This document shows positions 34,458 through 45,428 of a stretch of DNA of 64,000 bases, piece after piece (position 1 is the first letter of the stretch; each line of letters begins with the position of its first letter). This DNA is from an uncultured Flavobacteriaceae bacterium. Lineage in GTDB: Bacteria; Bacteroidota; Bacteroidia; Flavobacteriales; Flavobacteriaceae. A program made the position numbers and the translations under genes. A model generated the notes under the pieces. The model made no database searches, was not told where the DNA came from, and saw only the letters and a list, made by a program, of their open reading frames with translations. The stretch lies in contig CAJPUR010000013.1 of NCBI GenBank assembly GCA_905381055.1, positions 62,001 to 126,000 on the forward strand. Direction: 5' to 3'.

Positions 34458-37034
34458 TTCAATTTGATTTTGATTATCATTAACTTCCTCCATGTCATCT
34501 ATTTCCATTTCATCTAAACTCAATTCCTCTTCCTCAATGTAATCCAACTCTTTAGACACACTGATGCTTTTTATTTTTTTTGAAGTTAATTGATTTCCCA
34601 TTGCTTTAAAACCCTTTATAGATATGAACTCTTCTACATTTATTGTTAAATCTGCTTGCGTATTTGACCCTAAATTATAAAATTTAATTTCTAAAATCGG
34701 TCTTGGAATTGAGGTAATAAATTTTAAAGTAGAATTTTCTGGTATACTTTTATTGACTTTATTTTCATTCTCAATTATAAACCTCTTAATATAATACATC
34801 TTTTTGGAGGAGTCATGGTAAATAGCAGTTATGGGTTTTTTAAAACTCCATTTTTCAATAACAATTGGATTAGAGTCAAAATGTAAGGTTAATTCAGGAA
34901 AAACTGTTTTACAATAACCGTTTTTATCTATAACCAATAACTTGTCACTCCCTTTATATTCACCAACCAACTGCCCTCTTCCTTCAGCATTCAATCTTAA
35001 AACTGCTGAATCGAACCAAATTTTTCGTGGCTTCAAGGTTGAGACTCCTTTTTCTTTTAACTCAACTTTAAGTAAATTATTTTTAGTTACAATATTCCCT
35101 TTTGAAGCTCGACCTTTAATATCTAAATCTGCAAAATCAATATCCCATTTTATTTTTTTTATATTTCCAGTATTTCTTAAGAACACAGTAATAATTTCTG
35201 CTTCACCATTTGGGTTAGAGGTAAAATAATAAATCTCTGATCCAGAAGATCCAGAGGTCAAATCATAAAATTTATCTCTAGTTATCCCAGTCACTGAGAA
35301 TCTTTTCATAAATGAAATCTTTGACTTACCATCCTTGTATAATAAATTATAAATAGTCCTGTAATCCTTTTTCTTAAAAACAGCTACATGAATTATATTT
35401 TTTTCAATAAAAATTTTACTATCAACTTTAACTATCTGCATTTTTCCGGATTTTGTAAATACAATTATGTCATCTATATCAGAACAATCGCAAACATATT
35501 TATCTTTTTTTAATGAGGTCCCAATAAATCCTTCGCTAAAATTAACATATAGTTTTAAATTCCTTACAACAACTTTTTTTGCATCTACATCATCAAAAAC
35601 TCTGATTTCTGATAGTCTATTAAATTTATCACCATAGTCGTTTTTTAATTCCTTAAAATAATTAATAGAAAAATCAATTAAATTATCTAAACTATTTAAT
35701 ATACCTCTAATTTCTATCTCTAAATCATCAATTTTTTTAAGCGCTTTGTCAATATCAAATTTTGAAATTCTTTTGATTTTAATCTCAGTCAACTTTACTA
35801 TATCATCTTTAGTTAACTCACGTCTTAATTCAGATAAAAAAGGCTCTAAACCAGTTTCAATAGAACTTAAAACACCTTCCCATGTTTCCTCGTTTTCAAT
35901 CATTCTGTAGATCCTGCTTTCAATAAAAATTCTCTCTAATGATGCAAAATGCCATTGTTCTCGTAACTCTTCTAGTCTTAATTCTAGTTCTTTTTTTAAT
36001 ACATTTACAGTTGAATCTGTAGAGATTCTAAGCATATCAGATACGCCAATGAAATTTGGCTTATTATTTATAATTACACATGCTAATGGCGAAATTGACA
36101 CTTCACAGTCAGTAAACGCATACAAAGCATCAATAGTTTTATCTAAAGATATACCTGATGGTAAGTGGACTAAAATTTCAACTTTTGAAGAAGTGTTGTC
36201 TTCAATTTTTTTAATTTTTATTTTACCCTTATCATTTGTTTTTACAATTGAATCAATTAGAGATGAAGTATTTGAACTATATGGGATTTCAGAAATCAAC
36301 AAAGTATTTTTGTCATGCTTTGACACTTTTGCTCTTATTCTAATTTTCCCTCCCCTTAATCCATCATTGTAATTTTGTACATCAATAATCCCACCAGTCT
36401 GAAAATCAGGAAAAATTTTAAATTTTTTACCTTTTAGATATTTTATACTTGAATCAATTAACTCGTTAAAATTATGAGGTAAAATTTTAGTTGACAATCC
36501 AACTGCAATGCCTTCAGCTCCTTGAGCTAATAATAATGGAAATTTAATTGGTAAATTAACTGGTTCTTTCTTTCTTCCATCATAAGATGACTGCCAATTG
36601 GTAACCTTAGGGCTAAAAACGACTTTTAATGCAAATTTTGATAGTCTAGCTTCAATATATCTCGAAGCTGCAGCTTTGTCACCTGTTAGAATATTACCCC
36701 AATTACCCTGCATGTCAATTAATAAGTCTTTTTGTCCTATTTGAATCATTGCATCTGCAATACTTGCATCTCCATGCGGGTGATATTGCATTGTATGGCC
36801 TACAATATTTGCTACCTTATTGTACCTTCCATCATCAAGATCCCTCATAGAATGAAGAATTCTTCTTTGAACAGGCTTTAAGCCGTCAGAGATAGCAGGT
36901 ATTGCTCTTTCAAGTATTACATAAGAAGCATAGTCAAGAAACCATTCTTTATACATCCCTGTAATCTTTACAAGAGATTCAACACCTTCTTCTTTGTCTA
37001 TTTGATTTTTATCAACTGGTAATTCCTCTCCCAT
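34446..37034 (-). CDS. parC: DNA topoisomerase IV subunit A
   Basis: The decatenating type IIA topoisomerase, breakage-reunion subunit, 862 aa. N-terminal core: YASYVILERAIPAISDGLKPVQRRILHSM, the quinolone-region HPHGDASIADAM (85-96), and catalytic Tyr126 in AASRYIEARLSKFA. A coiled coil follows (about 340-460), then a divergent beta-pinwheel-like C-terminal half and an acidic tail (EEEELSLDEMEIDDMEEVND). I call it ParC rather than GyrA from its pairing with parE and its lack of a GyrA-box I can recognise. It starts 2 bp after parE. Confidence 0.93.
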   Translation of the reverse strand: MGEELPVDKNQIDKEEGVESLVKITGMYKEWFLDYASYVILERAIPAISDGLKPVQRRILHSMRDLDDGRYNKVANIVGHTMQYHPHGDASIADAMIQIGQKDLLIDMQGNWGNILTGDKAAASRYIEARLSKFALKVVFSPKVTNWQSSYDGRKKEPVNLPIKFPLLLAQGAEGIAVGLSTKILPHNFNELIDSSIKYLKGKKFKIFPDFQTGGIIDVQNYNDGLRGGKIRIRAKVSKHDKNTLLISEIPYSSNTSSLIDSIVKTNDKGKIKIKKIEDNTSSKVEILVHLPSGISLDKTIDALYAFTDCEVSISPLACVIINNKPNFIGVSDMLRISTDSTVNVLKKELELRLEELREQWHFASLERIFIESRIYRMIENEETWEGVLSSIETGLEPFLSELRRELTKDDIVKLTEIKIKRISKFDIDKALKKIDDLEIEIRGILNSLDNLIDFSINYFKELKNDYGDKFNRLSEIRVFDDVDAKKVVVRNLKLYVNFSEGFIGTSLKKDKYVCDCSDIDDIIVFTKSGKMQIVKVDSKIFIEKNIIHVAVFKKKDYRTIYNLLYKDGKSKISFMKRFSVTGITRDKFYDLTSGSSGSEIYYFTSNPNGEAEIITVFLRNTGNIKKIKWDIDFADLDIKGRASKGNIVTKNNLLKVELKEKGVSTLKPRKIWFDSAVLRLNAEGRGQLVGEYKGSDKLLVIDKNGYCKTVFPELTLHFDSNPIVIEKWSFKKPITAIYHDSSKKMYYIKRFIIENENKVNKSIPENSTLKFITSIPRPILEIKFYNLGSNTQADLTINVEEFISIKGFKAMGNQLTSKKIKSISVSKELDYIEEEELSLDEMEIDDMEEVNDNQNQIELDF

Positions 37035-37036
37035 TT

Positions 37037-38893
37037 CTAATTTTCAATCTTGGCTAAATCTAGTTCAACTTTCAAATTATCTATAATAAAATCTTGCCTA
37101 TTTTGGGTGTTCTTGCCCATATAAAACTGAAGTAAATCATCGATTGTGGTTGTTTTATCTATCATTACTGGATCAAGTCTTATGTTGTCACCAATAAAAA
37201 ATTTAAATTCATCAGGAGAAATCTCACCAAGACCTTTAAATCTTGTTATTTCGGTGTTCCCTTTTAAATCATTTATCGCATCTACTTTTTCCTGATCACT
37301 GTAGCAATATCTTGTTTCTTTTTTATTTCTTACCCTAAATAAGGGGGTCTGCAGTATATATACATGACCTTGTTTTACAAGTTCAGGAAAAAATTGAAGA
37401 AAAAAAGTTATTAAAAGAAGTCTTATATGCATTCCATCAACATCTGCATCAGTTGCGATAACAACATTATTATATCTTAAATTTTCTATTGAATCTTCAA
37501 TATTTAATGCAGCTTGTAATAAATTGAATTCTTCATTTTCATAAACGATTTTTTTACTCATCCCAAATGTATTTAAAGGCTTCCCTCTTAAACTGAAAAC
37601 AGCTTGAGTGTTAACATTTCTAGACTTTGTTATTGATCCACTTGCTGAATCCCCTTCCGTAATAAAAATAGTTGAATCCAACCTGTTTTCTTTATTTAAA
37701 TCACCCAAATGAACTCTACAATCTCTTAGTTTTTTATTGTGAAGATTTGCTTTTTTTGATCTTTCCTTTGCTAACTTTCTAATCCCTGACAATTCCTTTC
37801 TTTCTCTCTCTGCTTGAAGTATTTTTTTTTGAATTTCGTCTGCAACAAATGAATTCTTGTGTAAATAATTATCTAGCTGGTTGGAAATAAAATCGATGAT
37901 ATACGACCTTACTGAGGGTAGTTCAGGGCCCATTTCAGTTGAACCAAGCTTAGTTTTAGTTTGTGATTCAAAAACAGGCTCCATAACTTTTATGCTTACG
38001 GCTGAAATAATTGATTTCCTTATATCTGAAGAATCAAAAGACTTTCCAAAAAAATCTCTTATAGTTTTAACGAAAGCCTCTCTGAATGCAATCAAATGAG
38101 TCCCCCCTTGAGTTGTGTTTTGACCATTAACAAAAGAATGGTATTCTTCACTATATTGAGTTTTGCTGTGAGTTATAGCAACTTCAATATCATTTCCTTT
38201 TAGATGAATTATTGGATATAAAATATCATTTAAACTAATTCTATCTTCGAGTAGATCTTTAAGTCCATTTTTTGAAATAAATTTTTCTCCATTAAAATCT
38301 ATTACTAGTCCAGGATTTAAATAAACATAATTTTTAATCATTTTAATAACATATTCATTTCTGAAAACATAATTTTTAAAAATTTTTTCATCAGGTATGA
38401 AAGTTACTTTTGTACCTCTTCTTCCAGAATGATAAGATAAATCATCTTCGATATTTAAATTTCCATAATTAAATGTTGCTGACTTAATTTGTCCATCTCT
38501 AATTGATTGAACTTTGAAAGTTGAGGAAAGAGCGTTAACAGCTTTTGTTCCTACTCCATTTAAACCCACTGATTTTTTGAAAGCTCTGGAATCATATTTT
38601 CCACCAGTGTTCATTTTTGAAACAACATCGACAACTTTACCTAAAGGTATTCCTCTTCCATAATCTCTCACAACAACTTGTTTGTCTTTAATTTGTATTT
38701 CAATAGTTTTTCCAGCACCCATAACAAATTCATCAACACAATTGTCGAGAATTTCTTTTAAAAGTATATATATACCATCGTCAAAAGAAGAGCCATCGCC
38801 TAGTTTGCCAATATACATACCTGGTCTCATTTGAATATGTTCCTTCCAATCAAGAGACTTTATATTATCTTCAGTGTAATTACTTTTGGACAT
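37037..38893 (-). CDS. parE: DNA topoisomerase IV subunit B
   Basis: The ATPase subunit, 618 aa. GHKL ATPase blocks: EILDNCVDE (about 47-55), [37 protein letters not shown]. The TOPRIM domain has [17 protein letters not shown] (in place of the more usual EGDSAGGS) and [16 protein letters not shown], followed by [16 protein letters not shown]. Short like other ParE, lacking the gyrase-specific insert. It is first of the parE-parC pair. Confidence 0.95.
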   Translation of the reverse strand: MSKSNYTEDNIKSLDWKEHIQMRPGMYIGKLGDGSSFDDGIYILLKEILDNCVDEFVMGAGKTIEIQIKDKQVVVRDYGRGIPLGKVVDVVSKMNTGGKYDSRAFKKSVGLNGVGTKAVNALSSTFKVQSIRDGQIKSATFNYGNLNIEDDLSYHSGRRGTKVTFIPDEKIFKNYVFRNEYVIKMIKNYVYLNPGLVIDFNGEKFISKNGLKDLLEDRISLNDILYPIIHLKGNDIEVAITHSKTQYSEEYHSFVNGQNTTQGGTHLIAFREAFVKTIRDFFGKSFDSSDIRKSIISAVSIKVMEPVFESQTKTKLGSTEMGPELPSVRSYIIDFISNQLDNYLHKNSFVADEIQKKILQAERERKELSGIRKLAKERSKKANLHNKKLRDCRVHLGDLNKENRLDSTIFITEGDSASGSITKSRNVNTQAVFSLRGKPLNTFGMSKKIVYENEEFNLLQAALNIEDSIENLRYNNVVIATDADVDGMHIRLLLITFFLQFFPELVKQGHVYILQTPLFRVRNKKETRYCYSDQEKVDAINDLKGNTEITRFKGLGEISPDEFKFFIGDNIRLDPVMIDKTTTIDDLLQFYMGKNTQNRQDFIIDNLKVELDLAKIEN

Positions 38894-39000
38894 AATAAGT
38901 ATAATTAGCTAATATATATTTTACTTTATAAAAGTTAAAACCAAATGAATCAAAGAAATTAACAAATGGGGTTGAAAACTATTATTGAAAAAATTTAATC

Positions 39001-39945
39001 CTAAAATCCTAATGAAAATAAAATATTCTTTCTTATCCTATCTTCAATATTTTGGTTACTTTCTTTTTTAAATTTTTTACCTATAATTTGCTCATAAAGT
39101 TCTATATATCTTTGTGAAATATTATTTACATGTTCATTAGTCATAACAGGTAGCTTTTGATCAATTAGCCCTTGGAAGTTATTTTCAATTAACCATTGAC
39201 GAACAAACTCTTTAGACAATTGCCTTTGCGGTAAACCCTTAGACTGCCTATACTCATATCCCTCTCTATAAAAATATCTAGATGAGTCAGGAGTATGAAT
39301 TTCGTCAATTAACACTATTTCACCTTCAACTGTTTTACCAAATTCATATTTAGTATCAACTAAAATCAAATTTTTATTTTTTGCAATTTCAGTGCCTTTT
39401 TTAAATAATTGTAATGAGTAGCTTTCAATTTTTTTATAATCCAATTCAGAAACAATTCCTTTTTTAATTATCTCATCTCTTGAAATATCTTCATCATGGC
39501 CAGAATCAGCTTTAGTTGCAGGAGTTAAAATAGGAAAACTAAATTTATCATTTTCATTCAAACCCTCCTCCATTTTTACTCCACAGATCACCCTCTTACC
39601 TTTTTTATATTCTCTCGCCGCATGACCAGCTAAATACCCTCTTACCACCATTTCAATTTTAAAAGGCTTACAGGATAAACCTATCGAAACATTTGGGTCA
39701 GGAGAATATTTCAACCAATTTGGAACTATTTGACTAGTATTTAATAACATGTGATTTGAAATTTGATTTAGGATCTGGCCTTTATAGGGAATTGGCTTGG
39801 GCATAACTACATCAAAAGCTGAAATTCTATCAGTAGCAATTATTATTATTAGGTCATTATCAAGATAATAAACCTCTCTAACTTTGCCCGTATATTTATC
39901 TATTTGTCCTGGAAAATTAAAATTTGTTGAAAATAACGCGTTCAT
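39001..39945 (-). CDS. purC: Phosphoribosylaminoimidazole-succinocarboxamide synthase
   Basis: A step of purine synthesis that joins CAIR and aspartate using ATP. The 314-aa protein, long-form like yeast and Bacteroidota SAICAR synthetases, has [79 protein letters not shown] and [15 protein letters not shown] chose the ATG at 39945, which follows the phoH TGA by 2 bp, over a TTG two codons upstream. Confidence 0.96.
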   Translation of the reverse strand: MNALFSTNFNFPGQIDKYTGKVREVYYLDNDLIIIIATDRISAFDVVMPKPIPYKGQILNQISNHMLLNTSQIVPNWLKYSPDPNVSIGLSCKPFKIEMVVRGYLAGHAAREYKKGKRVICGVKMEEGLNENDKFSFPILTPATKADSGHDEDISRDEIIKKGIVSELDYKKIESYSLQLFKKGTEIAKNKNLILVDTKYEFGKTVEGEIVLIDEIHTPDSSRYFYREGYEYRQSKGLPQRQLSKEFVRQWLIENNFQGLIDQKLPVMTNEHVNNISQRYIELYEQIIGKKFKKESNQNIEDRIRKNILFSLGF

Positions 39946-39947
39946 TG

Positions 39948-40898
39948 TCAATTTTGAATATCAATTTTTTTATAAGCATTAATTAATTTTTTAACTAACT
40001 TATGCCTCATTGCATCTTTTTCATTTAGGTAAAGAATACCTATTTCGCTTATTTCCTTTAGTATTAATATTGCCTCTTTTAATCCTGAAACAACCCTTCG
40101 TGGTAAATCAATTTGACCAGGATCACCAGTGATTATAAACTTAGCATTTTCACCCATTCTAGTTAAAAACATTTTCATTTGCGAATGAGTTGTATTTTGG
40201 GCTTCATCAAGAATAACGAAAGCATCATCTAAATTTCTCCCTCTCATATAAGCTAAAGGGGCAATTTGTATAGTTCCTGATTCGATATATTTTTTTAGCT
40301 TTTCGCTAGGAATCATCTCACGTAATGCGTCATATAAAGGTTGCATGTATGGATCAAGTTTTTCTTTCATATCGCCGGGTAAGAAACCTAGATTCTCTCC
40401 AGCTTCAACAGCAGGTCTTGTAAGTATTATCCTTTTAACCTTTTTTTCTTTTAAGGATTTAACTGCTAGAGCAACGCTTGTATATGTTTTTCCAGTACCT
40501 GCAGGACCAATAACAAAAACTAAGTCCTTTTTTGAAATTAATTCTACAATTTTCATTTGATTAATTGTAACAGCATGTATCAATCTGCCTTTTGTACCGT
40601 GAAGGATTAAGGAGTTATTAGATATTTTATTATTTAATCTTTCATTGTTTCCATTAAATAAATCTTCAATAAAATACTCATTGATAGAATTATGTTTTGC
40701 AAAGTATTTTAAAATTTTATTTATGGCGTCTTTAAATTCTTTTAAAATTTCTTCTTGCCCAAAAGCTTTGATTTTATTACCTCTTGCTACAATTTTAAGC
40801 TTTGGGAAATAAAGCTTTATTTTATTGATATTTTTATTATTATTACCGAAGAAGTCTCTTGGATCAATGTCAATCAAATCAATTTCAATATCTTTCAA
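39948..40898 (-). CDS. PhoH-family ATPase
   Basis: A 316-aa PhoH-like protein. An N-terminal KH-like segment (about 1-75) precedes the ATPase: Walker [68 protein letters not shown] with Walker B, and [13 protein letters not shown]. The family is linked to RNA metabolism; its role is not well defined. The start is TTG, as the only in-frame candidate between the upstream stop and the conserved [13 protein letters not shown]. Followed directly by purC. Confidence 0.93.
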   Translation of the reverse strand: MKDIEIDLIDIDPRDFFGNNNKNINKIKLYFPKLKIVARGNKIKAFGQEEILKEFKDAINKILKYFAKHNSINEYFIEDLFNGNNERLNNKISNNSLILHGTKGRLIHAVTINQMKIVELISKKDLVFVIGPAGTGKTYTSVALAVKSLKEKKVKRIILTRPAVEAGENLGFLPGDMKEKLDPYMQPLYDALREMIPSEKLKKYIESGTIQIAPLAYMRGRNLDDAFVILDEAQNTTHSQMKMFLTRMGENAKFIITGDPGQIDLPRRVVSGLKEAILILKEISEIGILYLNEKDAMRHKLVKKLINAYKKIDIQN

Positions 40899-40939
40899 AT
40901 GCTAAAAAATTTATTATATAAAATTATTATAATGATTTG

Positions 40940-40947
40940 TAAGTTTG
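40940..40947 (+). promoter_or_regulatory. Candidate -7 box (TAAGTTTG) facing the SAM hydrolase gene
   Basis: An exact TAnnTTTG match on the plus strand, 50 nt before the ATG at 40998. It lies 3 bp from an opposing -7 box for phoH. No clear -33 element. Confidence 0.35.
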
Positions 40948-40950
40948 TAT

Positions 40951-40958
40951 CAAAAATA
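40951..40958 (-). promoter_or_regulatory. Candidate -7 box (TATTTTTG) for phoH-purC
   Basis: An exact TAnnTTTG match on the minus strand, 52 nt before the phoH start, back to back with the plus-strand box at 40940-40947. Confidence 0.4.
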
Positions 40959-40997
40959 CATTATACTTTTTTAAAAAAATTAATTTTTAAATAATTT

Positions 40998-41828
40998 ATG
41001 TCAATTGTTACACTAACATCTGATTTTGGAAATAAAGACTATTTTGTTGCTGCTACTAAAGCCGCATTGATTAGTGAAATCAAATCACCTGAAATTATTG
41101 ACATCTCACATCAAATTAGCCCGTTCAATCTTACTGAGGCTGCATATATAATAAAAAATGTATTTAAATCTTTTCCAAAAGGAACTATTCATATAATTGG
41201 AGTTGAAGCAGAATTAACTCCTGAAAATTCACATCTAGCAATGAATTTTGAAGGCCATTTCTTTATTGGAGCAAACAACGGAATTTTTTCAATGATATGT
41301 GATAATATAAAACCTAAAATAATCGTTCAAATAAGTATTCATGATTCAACCACCTCATCTTTTCCAGTCTTAGATATTTTTGTTAAGGTAGCTGCTCACA
41401 TAAGTAGAAGAGGATCACTAGATGTTATTGGAAAAAAAATTGATAAAATAAAAGAGATAAAAGATATAAATCCCGTAATTAATTCTAATGAAAATCAAAT
41501 ATTAGGAAGTGTAATTTATATTGATAATTATGGAAATGTAATTACTAATATTACTAAAAAAATCTTCCTAAATGTTCAAAAAAACAGAAGTTTTACGATT
41601 TTAGCAAGAAACATCAAAATAACAAACATATATAAATCATATAGTGATGGGATTGATTTCAGCTTAGATAAGGCATCAAGACAAGAAGATGGAAAAAAAC
41701 TTGCTATATTTAATGCAGCAGGGCATCTTGAATTGTCAATTTACAAAAGTAATCCGCTAACAGTAGGGAGTGCCAGTACTCTATTTGGGCTAAACTATAG
41801 AGATGCCGTGACAGTTGTTTTTGATTAG
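40998..41828 (+). CDS. SAM hydrolase / SAM hydroxide adenosyltransferase (DUF62)
   Basis: A 276-aa protein of the fluorinase-like SAM_adeno_trans family, whose plain members split S-adenosylmethionine with water to adenosine and methionine. Diagnostic: TLTSDFGNKDYFVAATKAALI, IIDISHQISPFNLTEAAYIIKN, FPKGTIHIIGVEAE, FFIGANNGIFSMI and the C-terminal IYIDNYGNVITNI. I see nothing that points to halide use. Stands alone, 112 bp before dnaN. Confidence 0.9.
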   Translation: MSIVTLTSDFGNKDYFVAATKAALISEIKSPEIIDISHQISPFNLTEAAYIIKNVFKSFPKGTIHIIGVEAELTPENSHLAMNFEGHFFIGANNGIFSMICDNIKPKIIVQISIHDSTTSSFPVLDIFVKVAAHISRRGSLDVIGKKIDKIKEIKDINPVINSNENQILGSVIYIDNYGNVITNITKKIFLNVQKNRSFTILARNIKITNIYKSYSDGIDFSLDKASRQEDGKKLAIFNAAGHLELSIYKSNPLTVGSASTLFGLNYRDAVTVVFD

Positions 41829-41940
41829 TATAAAATCATTGCGTTTTAGTCATTTATGATAATAACAATTTAATAACTGTTAATAAGTTTCTTTCAAAAA
41901 TTAAAGGTTTTAAAATATCTTTAATCAAACTTTATAATTG

Positions 41941-43056
41941 ATGAAATTTATTGTATCAAGTAATCAGCTTCTTAAAAAACTTCAAGTTCTTGGAGGTGTT
42001 ATTAATAGTTCAAATACTTTGCCTATTCTAGACAACTTTCTTTTTGAACTAGATAATGATAGATTAACTATTTCCGCTTCAGATCTTGAAACAACAATGT
42101 CTTCAAGTATTGAAATTGAGTCTGAGAATGTGGGGTCAATATGTTTGCAATCAAGACTTCTATTAGATACTCTCAAAACTTTCCCAGATCAACCATTAAC
42201 TTTTAATGTTTTAGAAAACAATACAGTTGAGATTAACGCAAATAATGGAAAATACGCCCTAGCATATGTTTCGGGTGATGATTTTCCAAAAATATCTCAC
42301 ATTAAAGATCCTGAAGAATCAACTATTTCAGGTAACCTTTTATTTAAAGCAATTAATTCAACTTTATTTGCATCTGGAAACGATGACTTAAGGCCTATTA
42401 TGAATGGAGTTTTCTTTCAATTAAGTTCTGAAAATCTAACTTTTGTTGCTACAGATGCTCATAAATTAGTGAAATACACAAGGAATGATTTAAAAACATT
42501 GAAAACGAACGAATATATTATGCCTAAAAAACCTCTTCAAATATTAAAAAACATTCTTCAAGGGATGGAGGAGGAAATTACGATAAAGTATAACGAAAAC
42601 AATGCAGAATTTTCTTTTAAAAACACGACACTATATTGCAGATTAGTAGATGGGAAATATCCAAATTATGAAGCTGTAATACCAAAGGAAAATCCAAATG
42701 TTTTGACTGTTGATAGAAATTTATTTTTAAATTCTTTAAAAAGAGTGAGTATTTTTTCTAATAAAACTACTCATCAAATTAGACTAAAAATAGCAGGTTC
42801 TGAATTGAATATTTCTGCAGAAGATGTTGATTTTAACAATAAAGCTGAAGAGAGACTGAATTGTTCTTATTCAGGAGATGATATTCAAATTGGTTTTAAT
42901 TCTAGATTTTTGATTGAAATGTTAAATAATTTGCATTGTGATGAAATATCATTATCAATGTCAACTCCAAATAAGGCTGGTATTGTAACTCCATTAGATA
43001 ATATTGAAAAGGAGGAAGAGATTACTATGCTTGTAATGCCTGTAATGTTAAATTAA
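41941..43056 (+). CDS. dnaN: DNA polymerase III beta subunit (sliding clamp)
   Basis: A 371-aa clamp beginning MKFIVSSNQLLKKLQVLGGVINSSNTLPILDNFLFEL and ending with the typical MLVMPVML. Three-fold clamp architecture: first domain to about 120, second with MNGVFFQLSSENLTFVATDAHKLVKY, third from about 245 with FLNSLKRVSIFSNKTT. The ATG at 41941 was chosen over a TTG one codon earlier. dnaN is not beside dnaA or gyrB here, so this need not be the origin region. It converges on the acyltransferase gene. Confidence 0.97.
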   Translation: MKFIVSSNQLLKKLQVLGGVINSSNTLPILDNFLFELDNDRLTISASDLETTMSSSIEIESENVGSICLQSRLLLDTLKTFPDQPLTFNVLENNTVEINANNGKYALAYVSGDDFPKISHIKDPEESTISGNLLFKAINSTLFASGNDDLRPIMNGVFFQLSSENLTFVATDAHKLVKYTRNDLKTLKTNEYIMPKKPLQILKNILQGMEEEITIKYNENNAEFSFKNTTLYCRLVDGKYPNYEAVIPKENPNVLTVDRNLFLNSLKRVSIFSNKTTHQIRLKIAGSELNISAEDVDFNNKAEERLNCSYSGDDIQIGFNSRFLIEMLNNLHCDEISLSMSTPNKAGIVTPLDNIEKEEEITMLVMPVMLN

Positions 43057-43063
43057 CTTAGAA

Positions 43064-44317
43064 TTATTTAGCTTCAATTGCTTCAGAAAGCTTATTGTAA
43101 GTTCCATTTTCCAAATTAATTCTTATTTTTGAAAAAGCCTTAAGTGTAATTTTAACATCCTCAATAGTATGTGATGCTGTAGGAATTAATCTAAGTAAAA
43201 TCAAACCTTTTGGAATTACAGGATAAACAACAATAGAACAAAAAACACCATGATTTTCCCTCAGATCTTTTACTAAAACCATTGCCTCAGGAATACTACC
43301 TTTCAAATAGACAGGAGTAACACAACTTTGAGTCGAACCTATATCAAAACCATTATTTTTTAAACCATTTTGAAGTGCAATAACATTATCCCATAACCTA
43401 TTTTTAAATTCAGGTCTATTTTTCATTATTTCAAGTCTTTTGATTGCTCCTCGAACCAAAACGGATTGTAAAGATTTTGCAAACATCTGAGATCTCATAT
43501 TGTACTTCATAAAATCTATGATTTCTTTTTCAGCTGCGATAAAAGCTCCAGTTGAAGCCATCGATTTTGCAAAAGTCGCAAAATAAACATCAATTTCATC
43601 TTGAATTCCCTGTTCAAAACCAGTTCCAGCACCTCGATCTCCTAGTGTTCCAAAACCATGAGCATCATCAACCAAGAATCTAAAATTATATTTCTTTTTC
43701 AAAGTAACGATTTCCTTTAATTTACCTTGCTCTCCTCGCATCCCAAAAACACCCTCAGAAATAACTAAAATTCCTCCACCAGTATTACTAACGAAATTTG
43801 TTGCTCTTATTAAATTTTTTTCTAAACTTTCTATGTCATTATGCTTGTAAGTAAATCTTTTCCCTAAGTGAAGACGGACACCGTCTACTATACATGCGTG
43901 AGCATCAACATCATAAACAATTACGTCATTTTTGGAAACTAGTGTGTCAATAGTTGATAAAATACCTTGATAACCAAAATTGAGTACATAAGCAGATTCT
44001 TTATTTACAAATTCTGCCAACTCGTTTTCTAAATATTCATGAAGACCTGTATGACCAGACATCATCCTAGCTCCCATTGGATAGGCAGAACCAAATTCTT
44101 TAGCAGCTTCCATATCAATCTTCCTGATTTCAGGAAGATTGGCAAGACCCAAATAATCATTAATTGACCAAGTTATCACATCTTTACCTTTAAATTTCAT
44201 TCGGTTTGAAATTGGTCCCTCTAATTTTGGGAAGACAAAATATCCTTCAGCCTGAGATGCCCACTTTCCCAATGGCCCTTTATTTTCATATATTCTTTTA
44301 AATAAATCTCTTGTCAT
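43064..44317 (-). CDS. Alpha-oxoamine synthase family acyltransferase (SPT/KBL-like; possible cysteate C-acyltransferase)
   Basis: A PLP fold-type I enzyme of about 417 aa that condenses an amino acid with an acyl thioester. Motifs: ITWSINDYLGLANLPEIRK, PMGARMMSGHTGLHEYLE, VYDVDAHACIVDG, FLVDDAHGFGTLGDRGAG and the PLP lysine in YFATFAKSMASTGAF. The enzyme family includes serine palmitoyltransferase, KBL and the cysteate acyltransferase that makes the sulfonolipid base capnine. I use the ATG at 44317 (MTRDLFKRIYENKGPLGKW), since a TTG 12 codons upstream would overlap the preceding gene. It follows a cysteine-synthase-like gene by 28 bp. Substrate is not settled by sequence. Confidence 0.85.
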   Translation of the reverse strand: MTRDLFKRIYENKGPLGKWASQAEGYFVFPKLEGPISNRMKFKGKDVITWSINDYLGLANLPEIRKIDMEAAKEFGSAYPMGARMMSGHTGLHEYLENELAEFVNKESAYVLNFGYQGILSTIDTLVSKNDVIVYDVDAHACIVDGVRLHLGKRFTYKHNDIESLEKNLIRATNFVSNTGGGILVISEGVFGMRGEQGKLKEIVTLKKKYNFRFLVDDAHGFGTLGDRGAGTGFEQGIQDEIDVYFATFAKSMASTGAFIAAEKEIIDFMKYNMRSQMFAKSLQSVLVRGAIKRLEIMKNRPEFKNRLWDNVIALQNGLKNNGFDIGSTQSCVTPVYLKGSIPEAMVLVKDLRENHGVFCSIVVYPVIPKGLILLRLIPTASHTIEDVKITLKAFSKIRINLENGTYNKLSEAIEAK

Positions 44318-44345
44318 ATAATTATGATTGTTAAAACTAAATGAA

Positions 44346-45386
44346 TTATTCAATAAATTCTACTTTTTTTAATTTGTTGATATTTTTTGAATCCATAAAC
44401 CCCTGATCAATCATCCACTGGTCATTATATATTTTACTGGTATAACGTGATCCATGATCAGGAAAAATAACCACTACAACACTTTCATTATTAAATTCAC
44501 CATCTTCATTTAATTGTTTTAAAGCTTGAAATGCCGCACCTGAAGTATATCCAATAAACATTCCTTCTTTTTTAATTAATTCTCTTGCAGAATAAGCACT
44601 ATCATCATCTTTAACTTTTACAAATTTATCAATAATAGTAAAATCTGTAGATGAAGGAATTAAATTTTTTCCTAGACCTTCAATTCTATATGGAAAAATT
44701 TCATTTTTATCAATTTTTTTAGTTTCATGATATTTTTTTAAAATAGAACCGTATGCGTCTACTCCAATAATTTTTATTTTTTCATTTTTTTCTTTTAAAA
44801 ATCTACCACAGCCAGATATTGTGCCTCCAGTTCCACTGCAAGCAACAAGATGTGTAATTTTTCCATTTGTTTGTGACCAGATTTCTGGACCAGTAGTATT
44901 GTAATGTGCAGATATATTTAGACTATTAAAATATTGATTAATGTATATAGAGCCTTTAGTTTTTTTATGAATCCTTTTAGCAACTTCATAATATGATTTT
45001 GGATCATTAGGTTCAACATTAGAAGGACATACGTAAACTTTTGCCCCCAGAGTTTTAAGCATATCAATTTTATCCTTAGAAGACTTTGAACTAACGGCTA
45101 AGATGCAATTATATCCCTTAATTAAACTTATCATTGCTAAACTAAAACCAGTGTTACCTGAAGTAGTTTCAATAATTGTACTCCCTTTTTTAAGTAGGCC
45201 AGATCTTTCAGCTTCATTAATGATATACAAAGCAATCCTATCTTTATTTGAATGACCGGGATTAAACGCTTCATACTTTGCAAAAAATTGGCCATTAAAA
45301 GAACTCGTAGATCTACTTAGTTTAATTAACGGACTGTCACCTATAAGCTCCAATAAACTGTTGTAAGCTTTTATTCCCTTTTTCAT
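44346..45386 (-). CDS. Cysteine-synthase-family PLP enzyme (CBS/OASS-like; possible cysteate synthase)
   Basis: A 346-aa fold-type II PLP enzyme: [16 protein letters not shown] Lys48 in [23 protein letters not shown] (75-80 phosphate/substrate loop), [16 protein letters not shown] and [11 protein letters not shown]. It differs from housekeeping CysK in the NPGHSNKDR active-site context, in an internal segment ([15 protein letters not shown]) and in a C-terminal tail ([14 protein letters not shown]). It precedes the acyltransferase gene closely. Options are cystathionine synthase, cysteine synthase, or cysteate synthase feeding capnine formation; the gene pairing favours the last. Confidence 0.8.
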   Translation of the reverse strand: MKKGIKAYNSLLELIGDSPLIKLSRSTSSFNGQFFAKYEAFNPGHSNKDRIALYIINEAERSGLLKKGSTIIETTSGNTGFSLAMISLIKGYNCILAVSSKSSKDKIDMLKTLGAKVYVCPSNVEPNDPKSYYEVAKRIHKKTKGSIYINQYFNSLNISAHYNTTGPEIWSQTNGKITHLVACSGTGGTISGCGRFLKEKNEKIKIIGVDAYGSILKKYHETKKIDKNEIFPYRIEGLGKNLIPSSTDFTIIDKFVKVKDDDSAYSARELIKKEGMFIGYTSGAAFQALKQLNEDGEFNNESVVVVIFPDHGSRYTSKIYNDQWMIDQGFMDSKNINKLKKVEFIE

Positions 45387-45409
45387 TAATTTTTTTATTA
45401 TAAAAAATT

Positions 45410-45417
45410 CAAAATTA
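45410..45417 (-). promoter_or_regulatory. Candidate -7 box (TAATTTTG) for the cysteine-synthase-like/acyltransferase pair
   Basis: An exact TAnnTTTG match, 23 nt before the ATG at 45386, suggesting that the pair is transcribed apart from the upstream S9 peptidase gene. No clear -33 element. Confidence 0.4.
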
Positions 45418-45428
45418 CTTAAAATTTA

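Noticed and set aside
41938-43056. TTG start for dnaN one codon before the ATG
   Set aside because: The ATG at 41941 gives the conserved MKFIVSS start.
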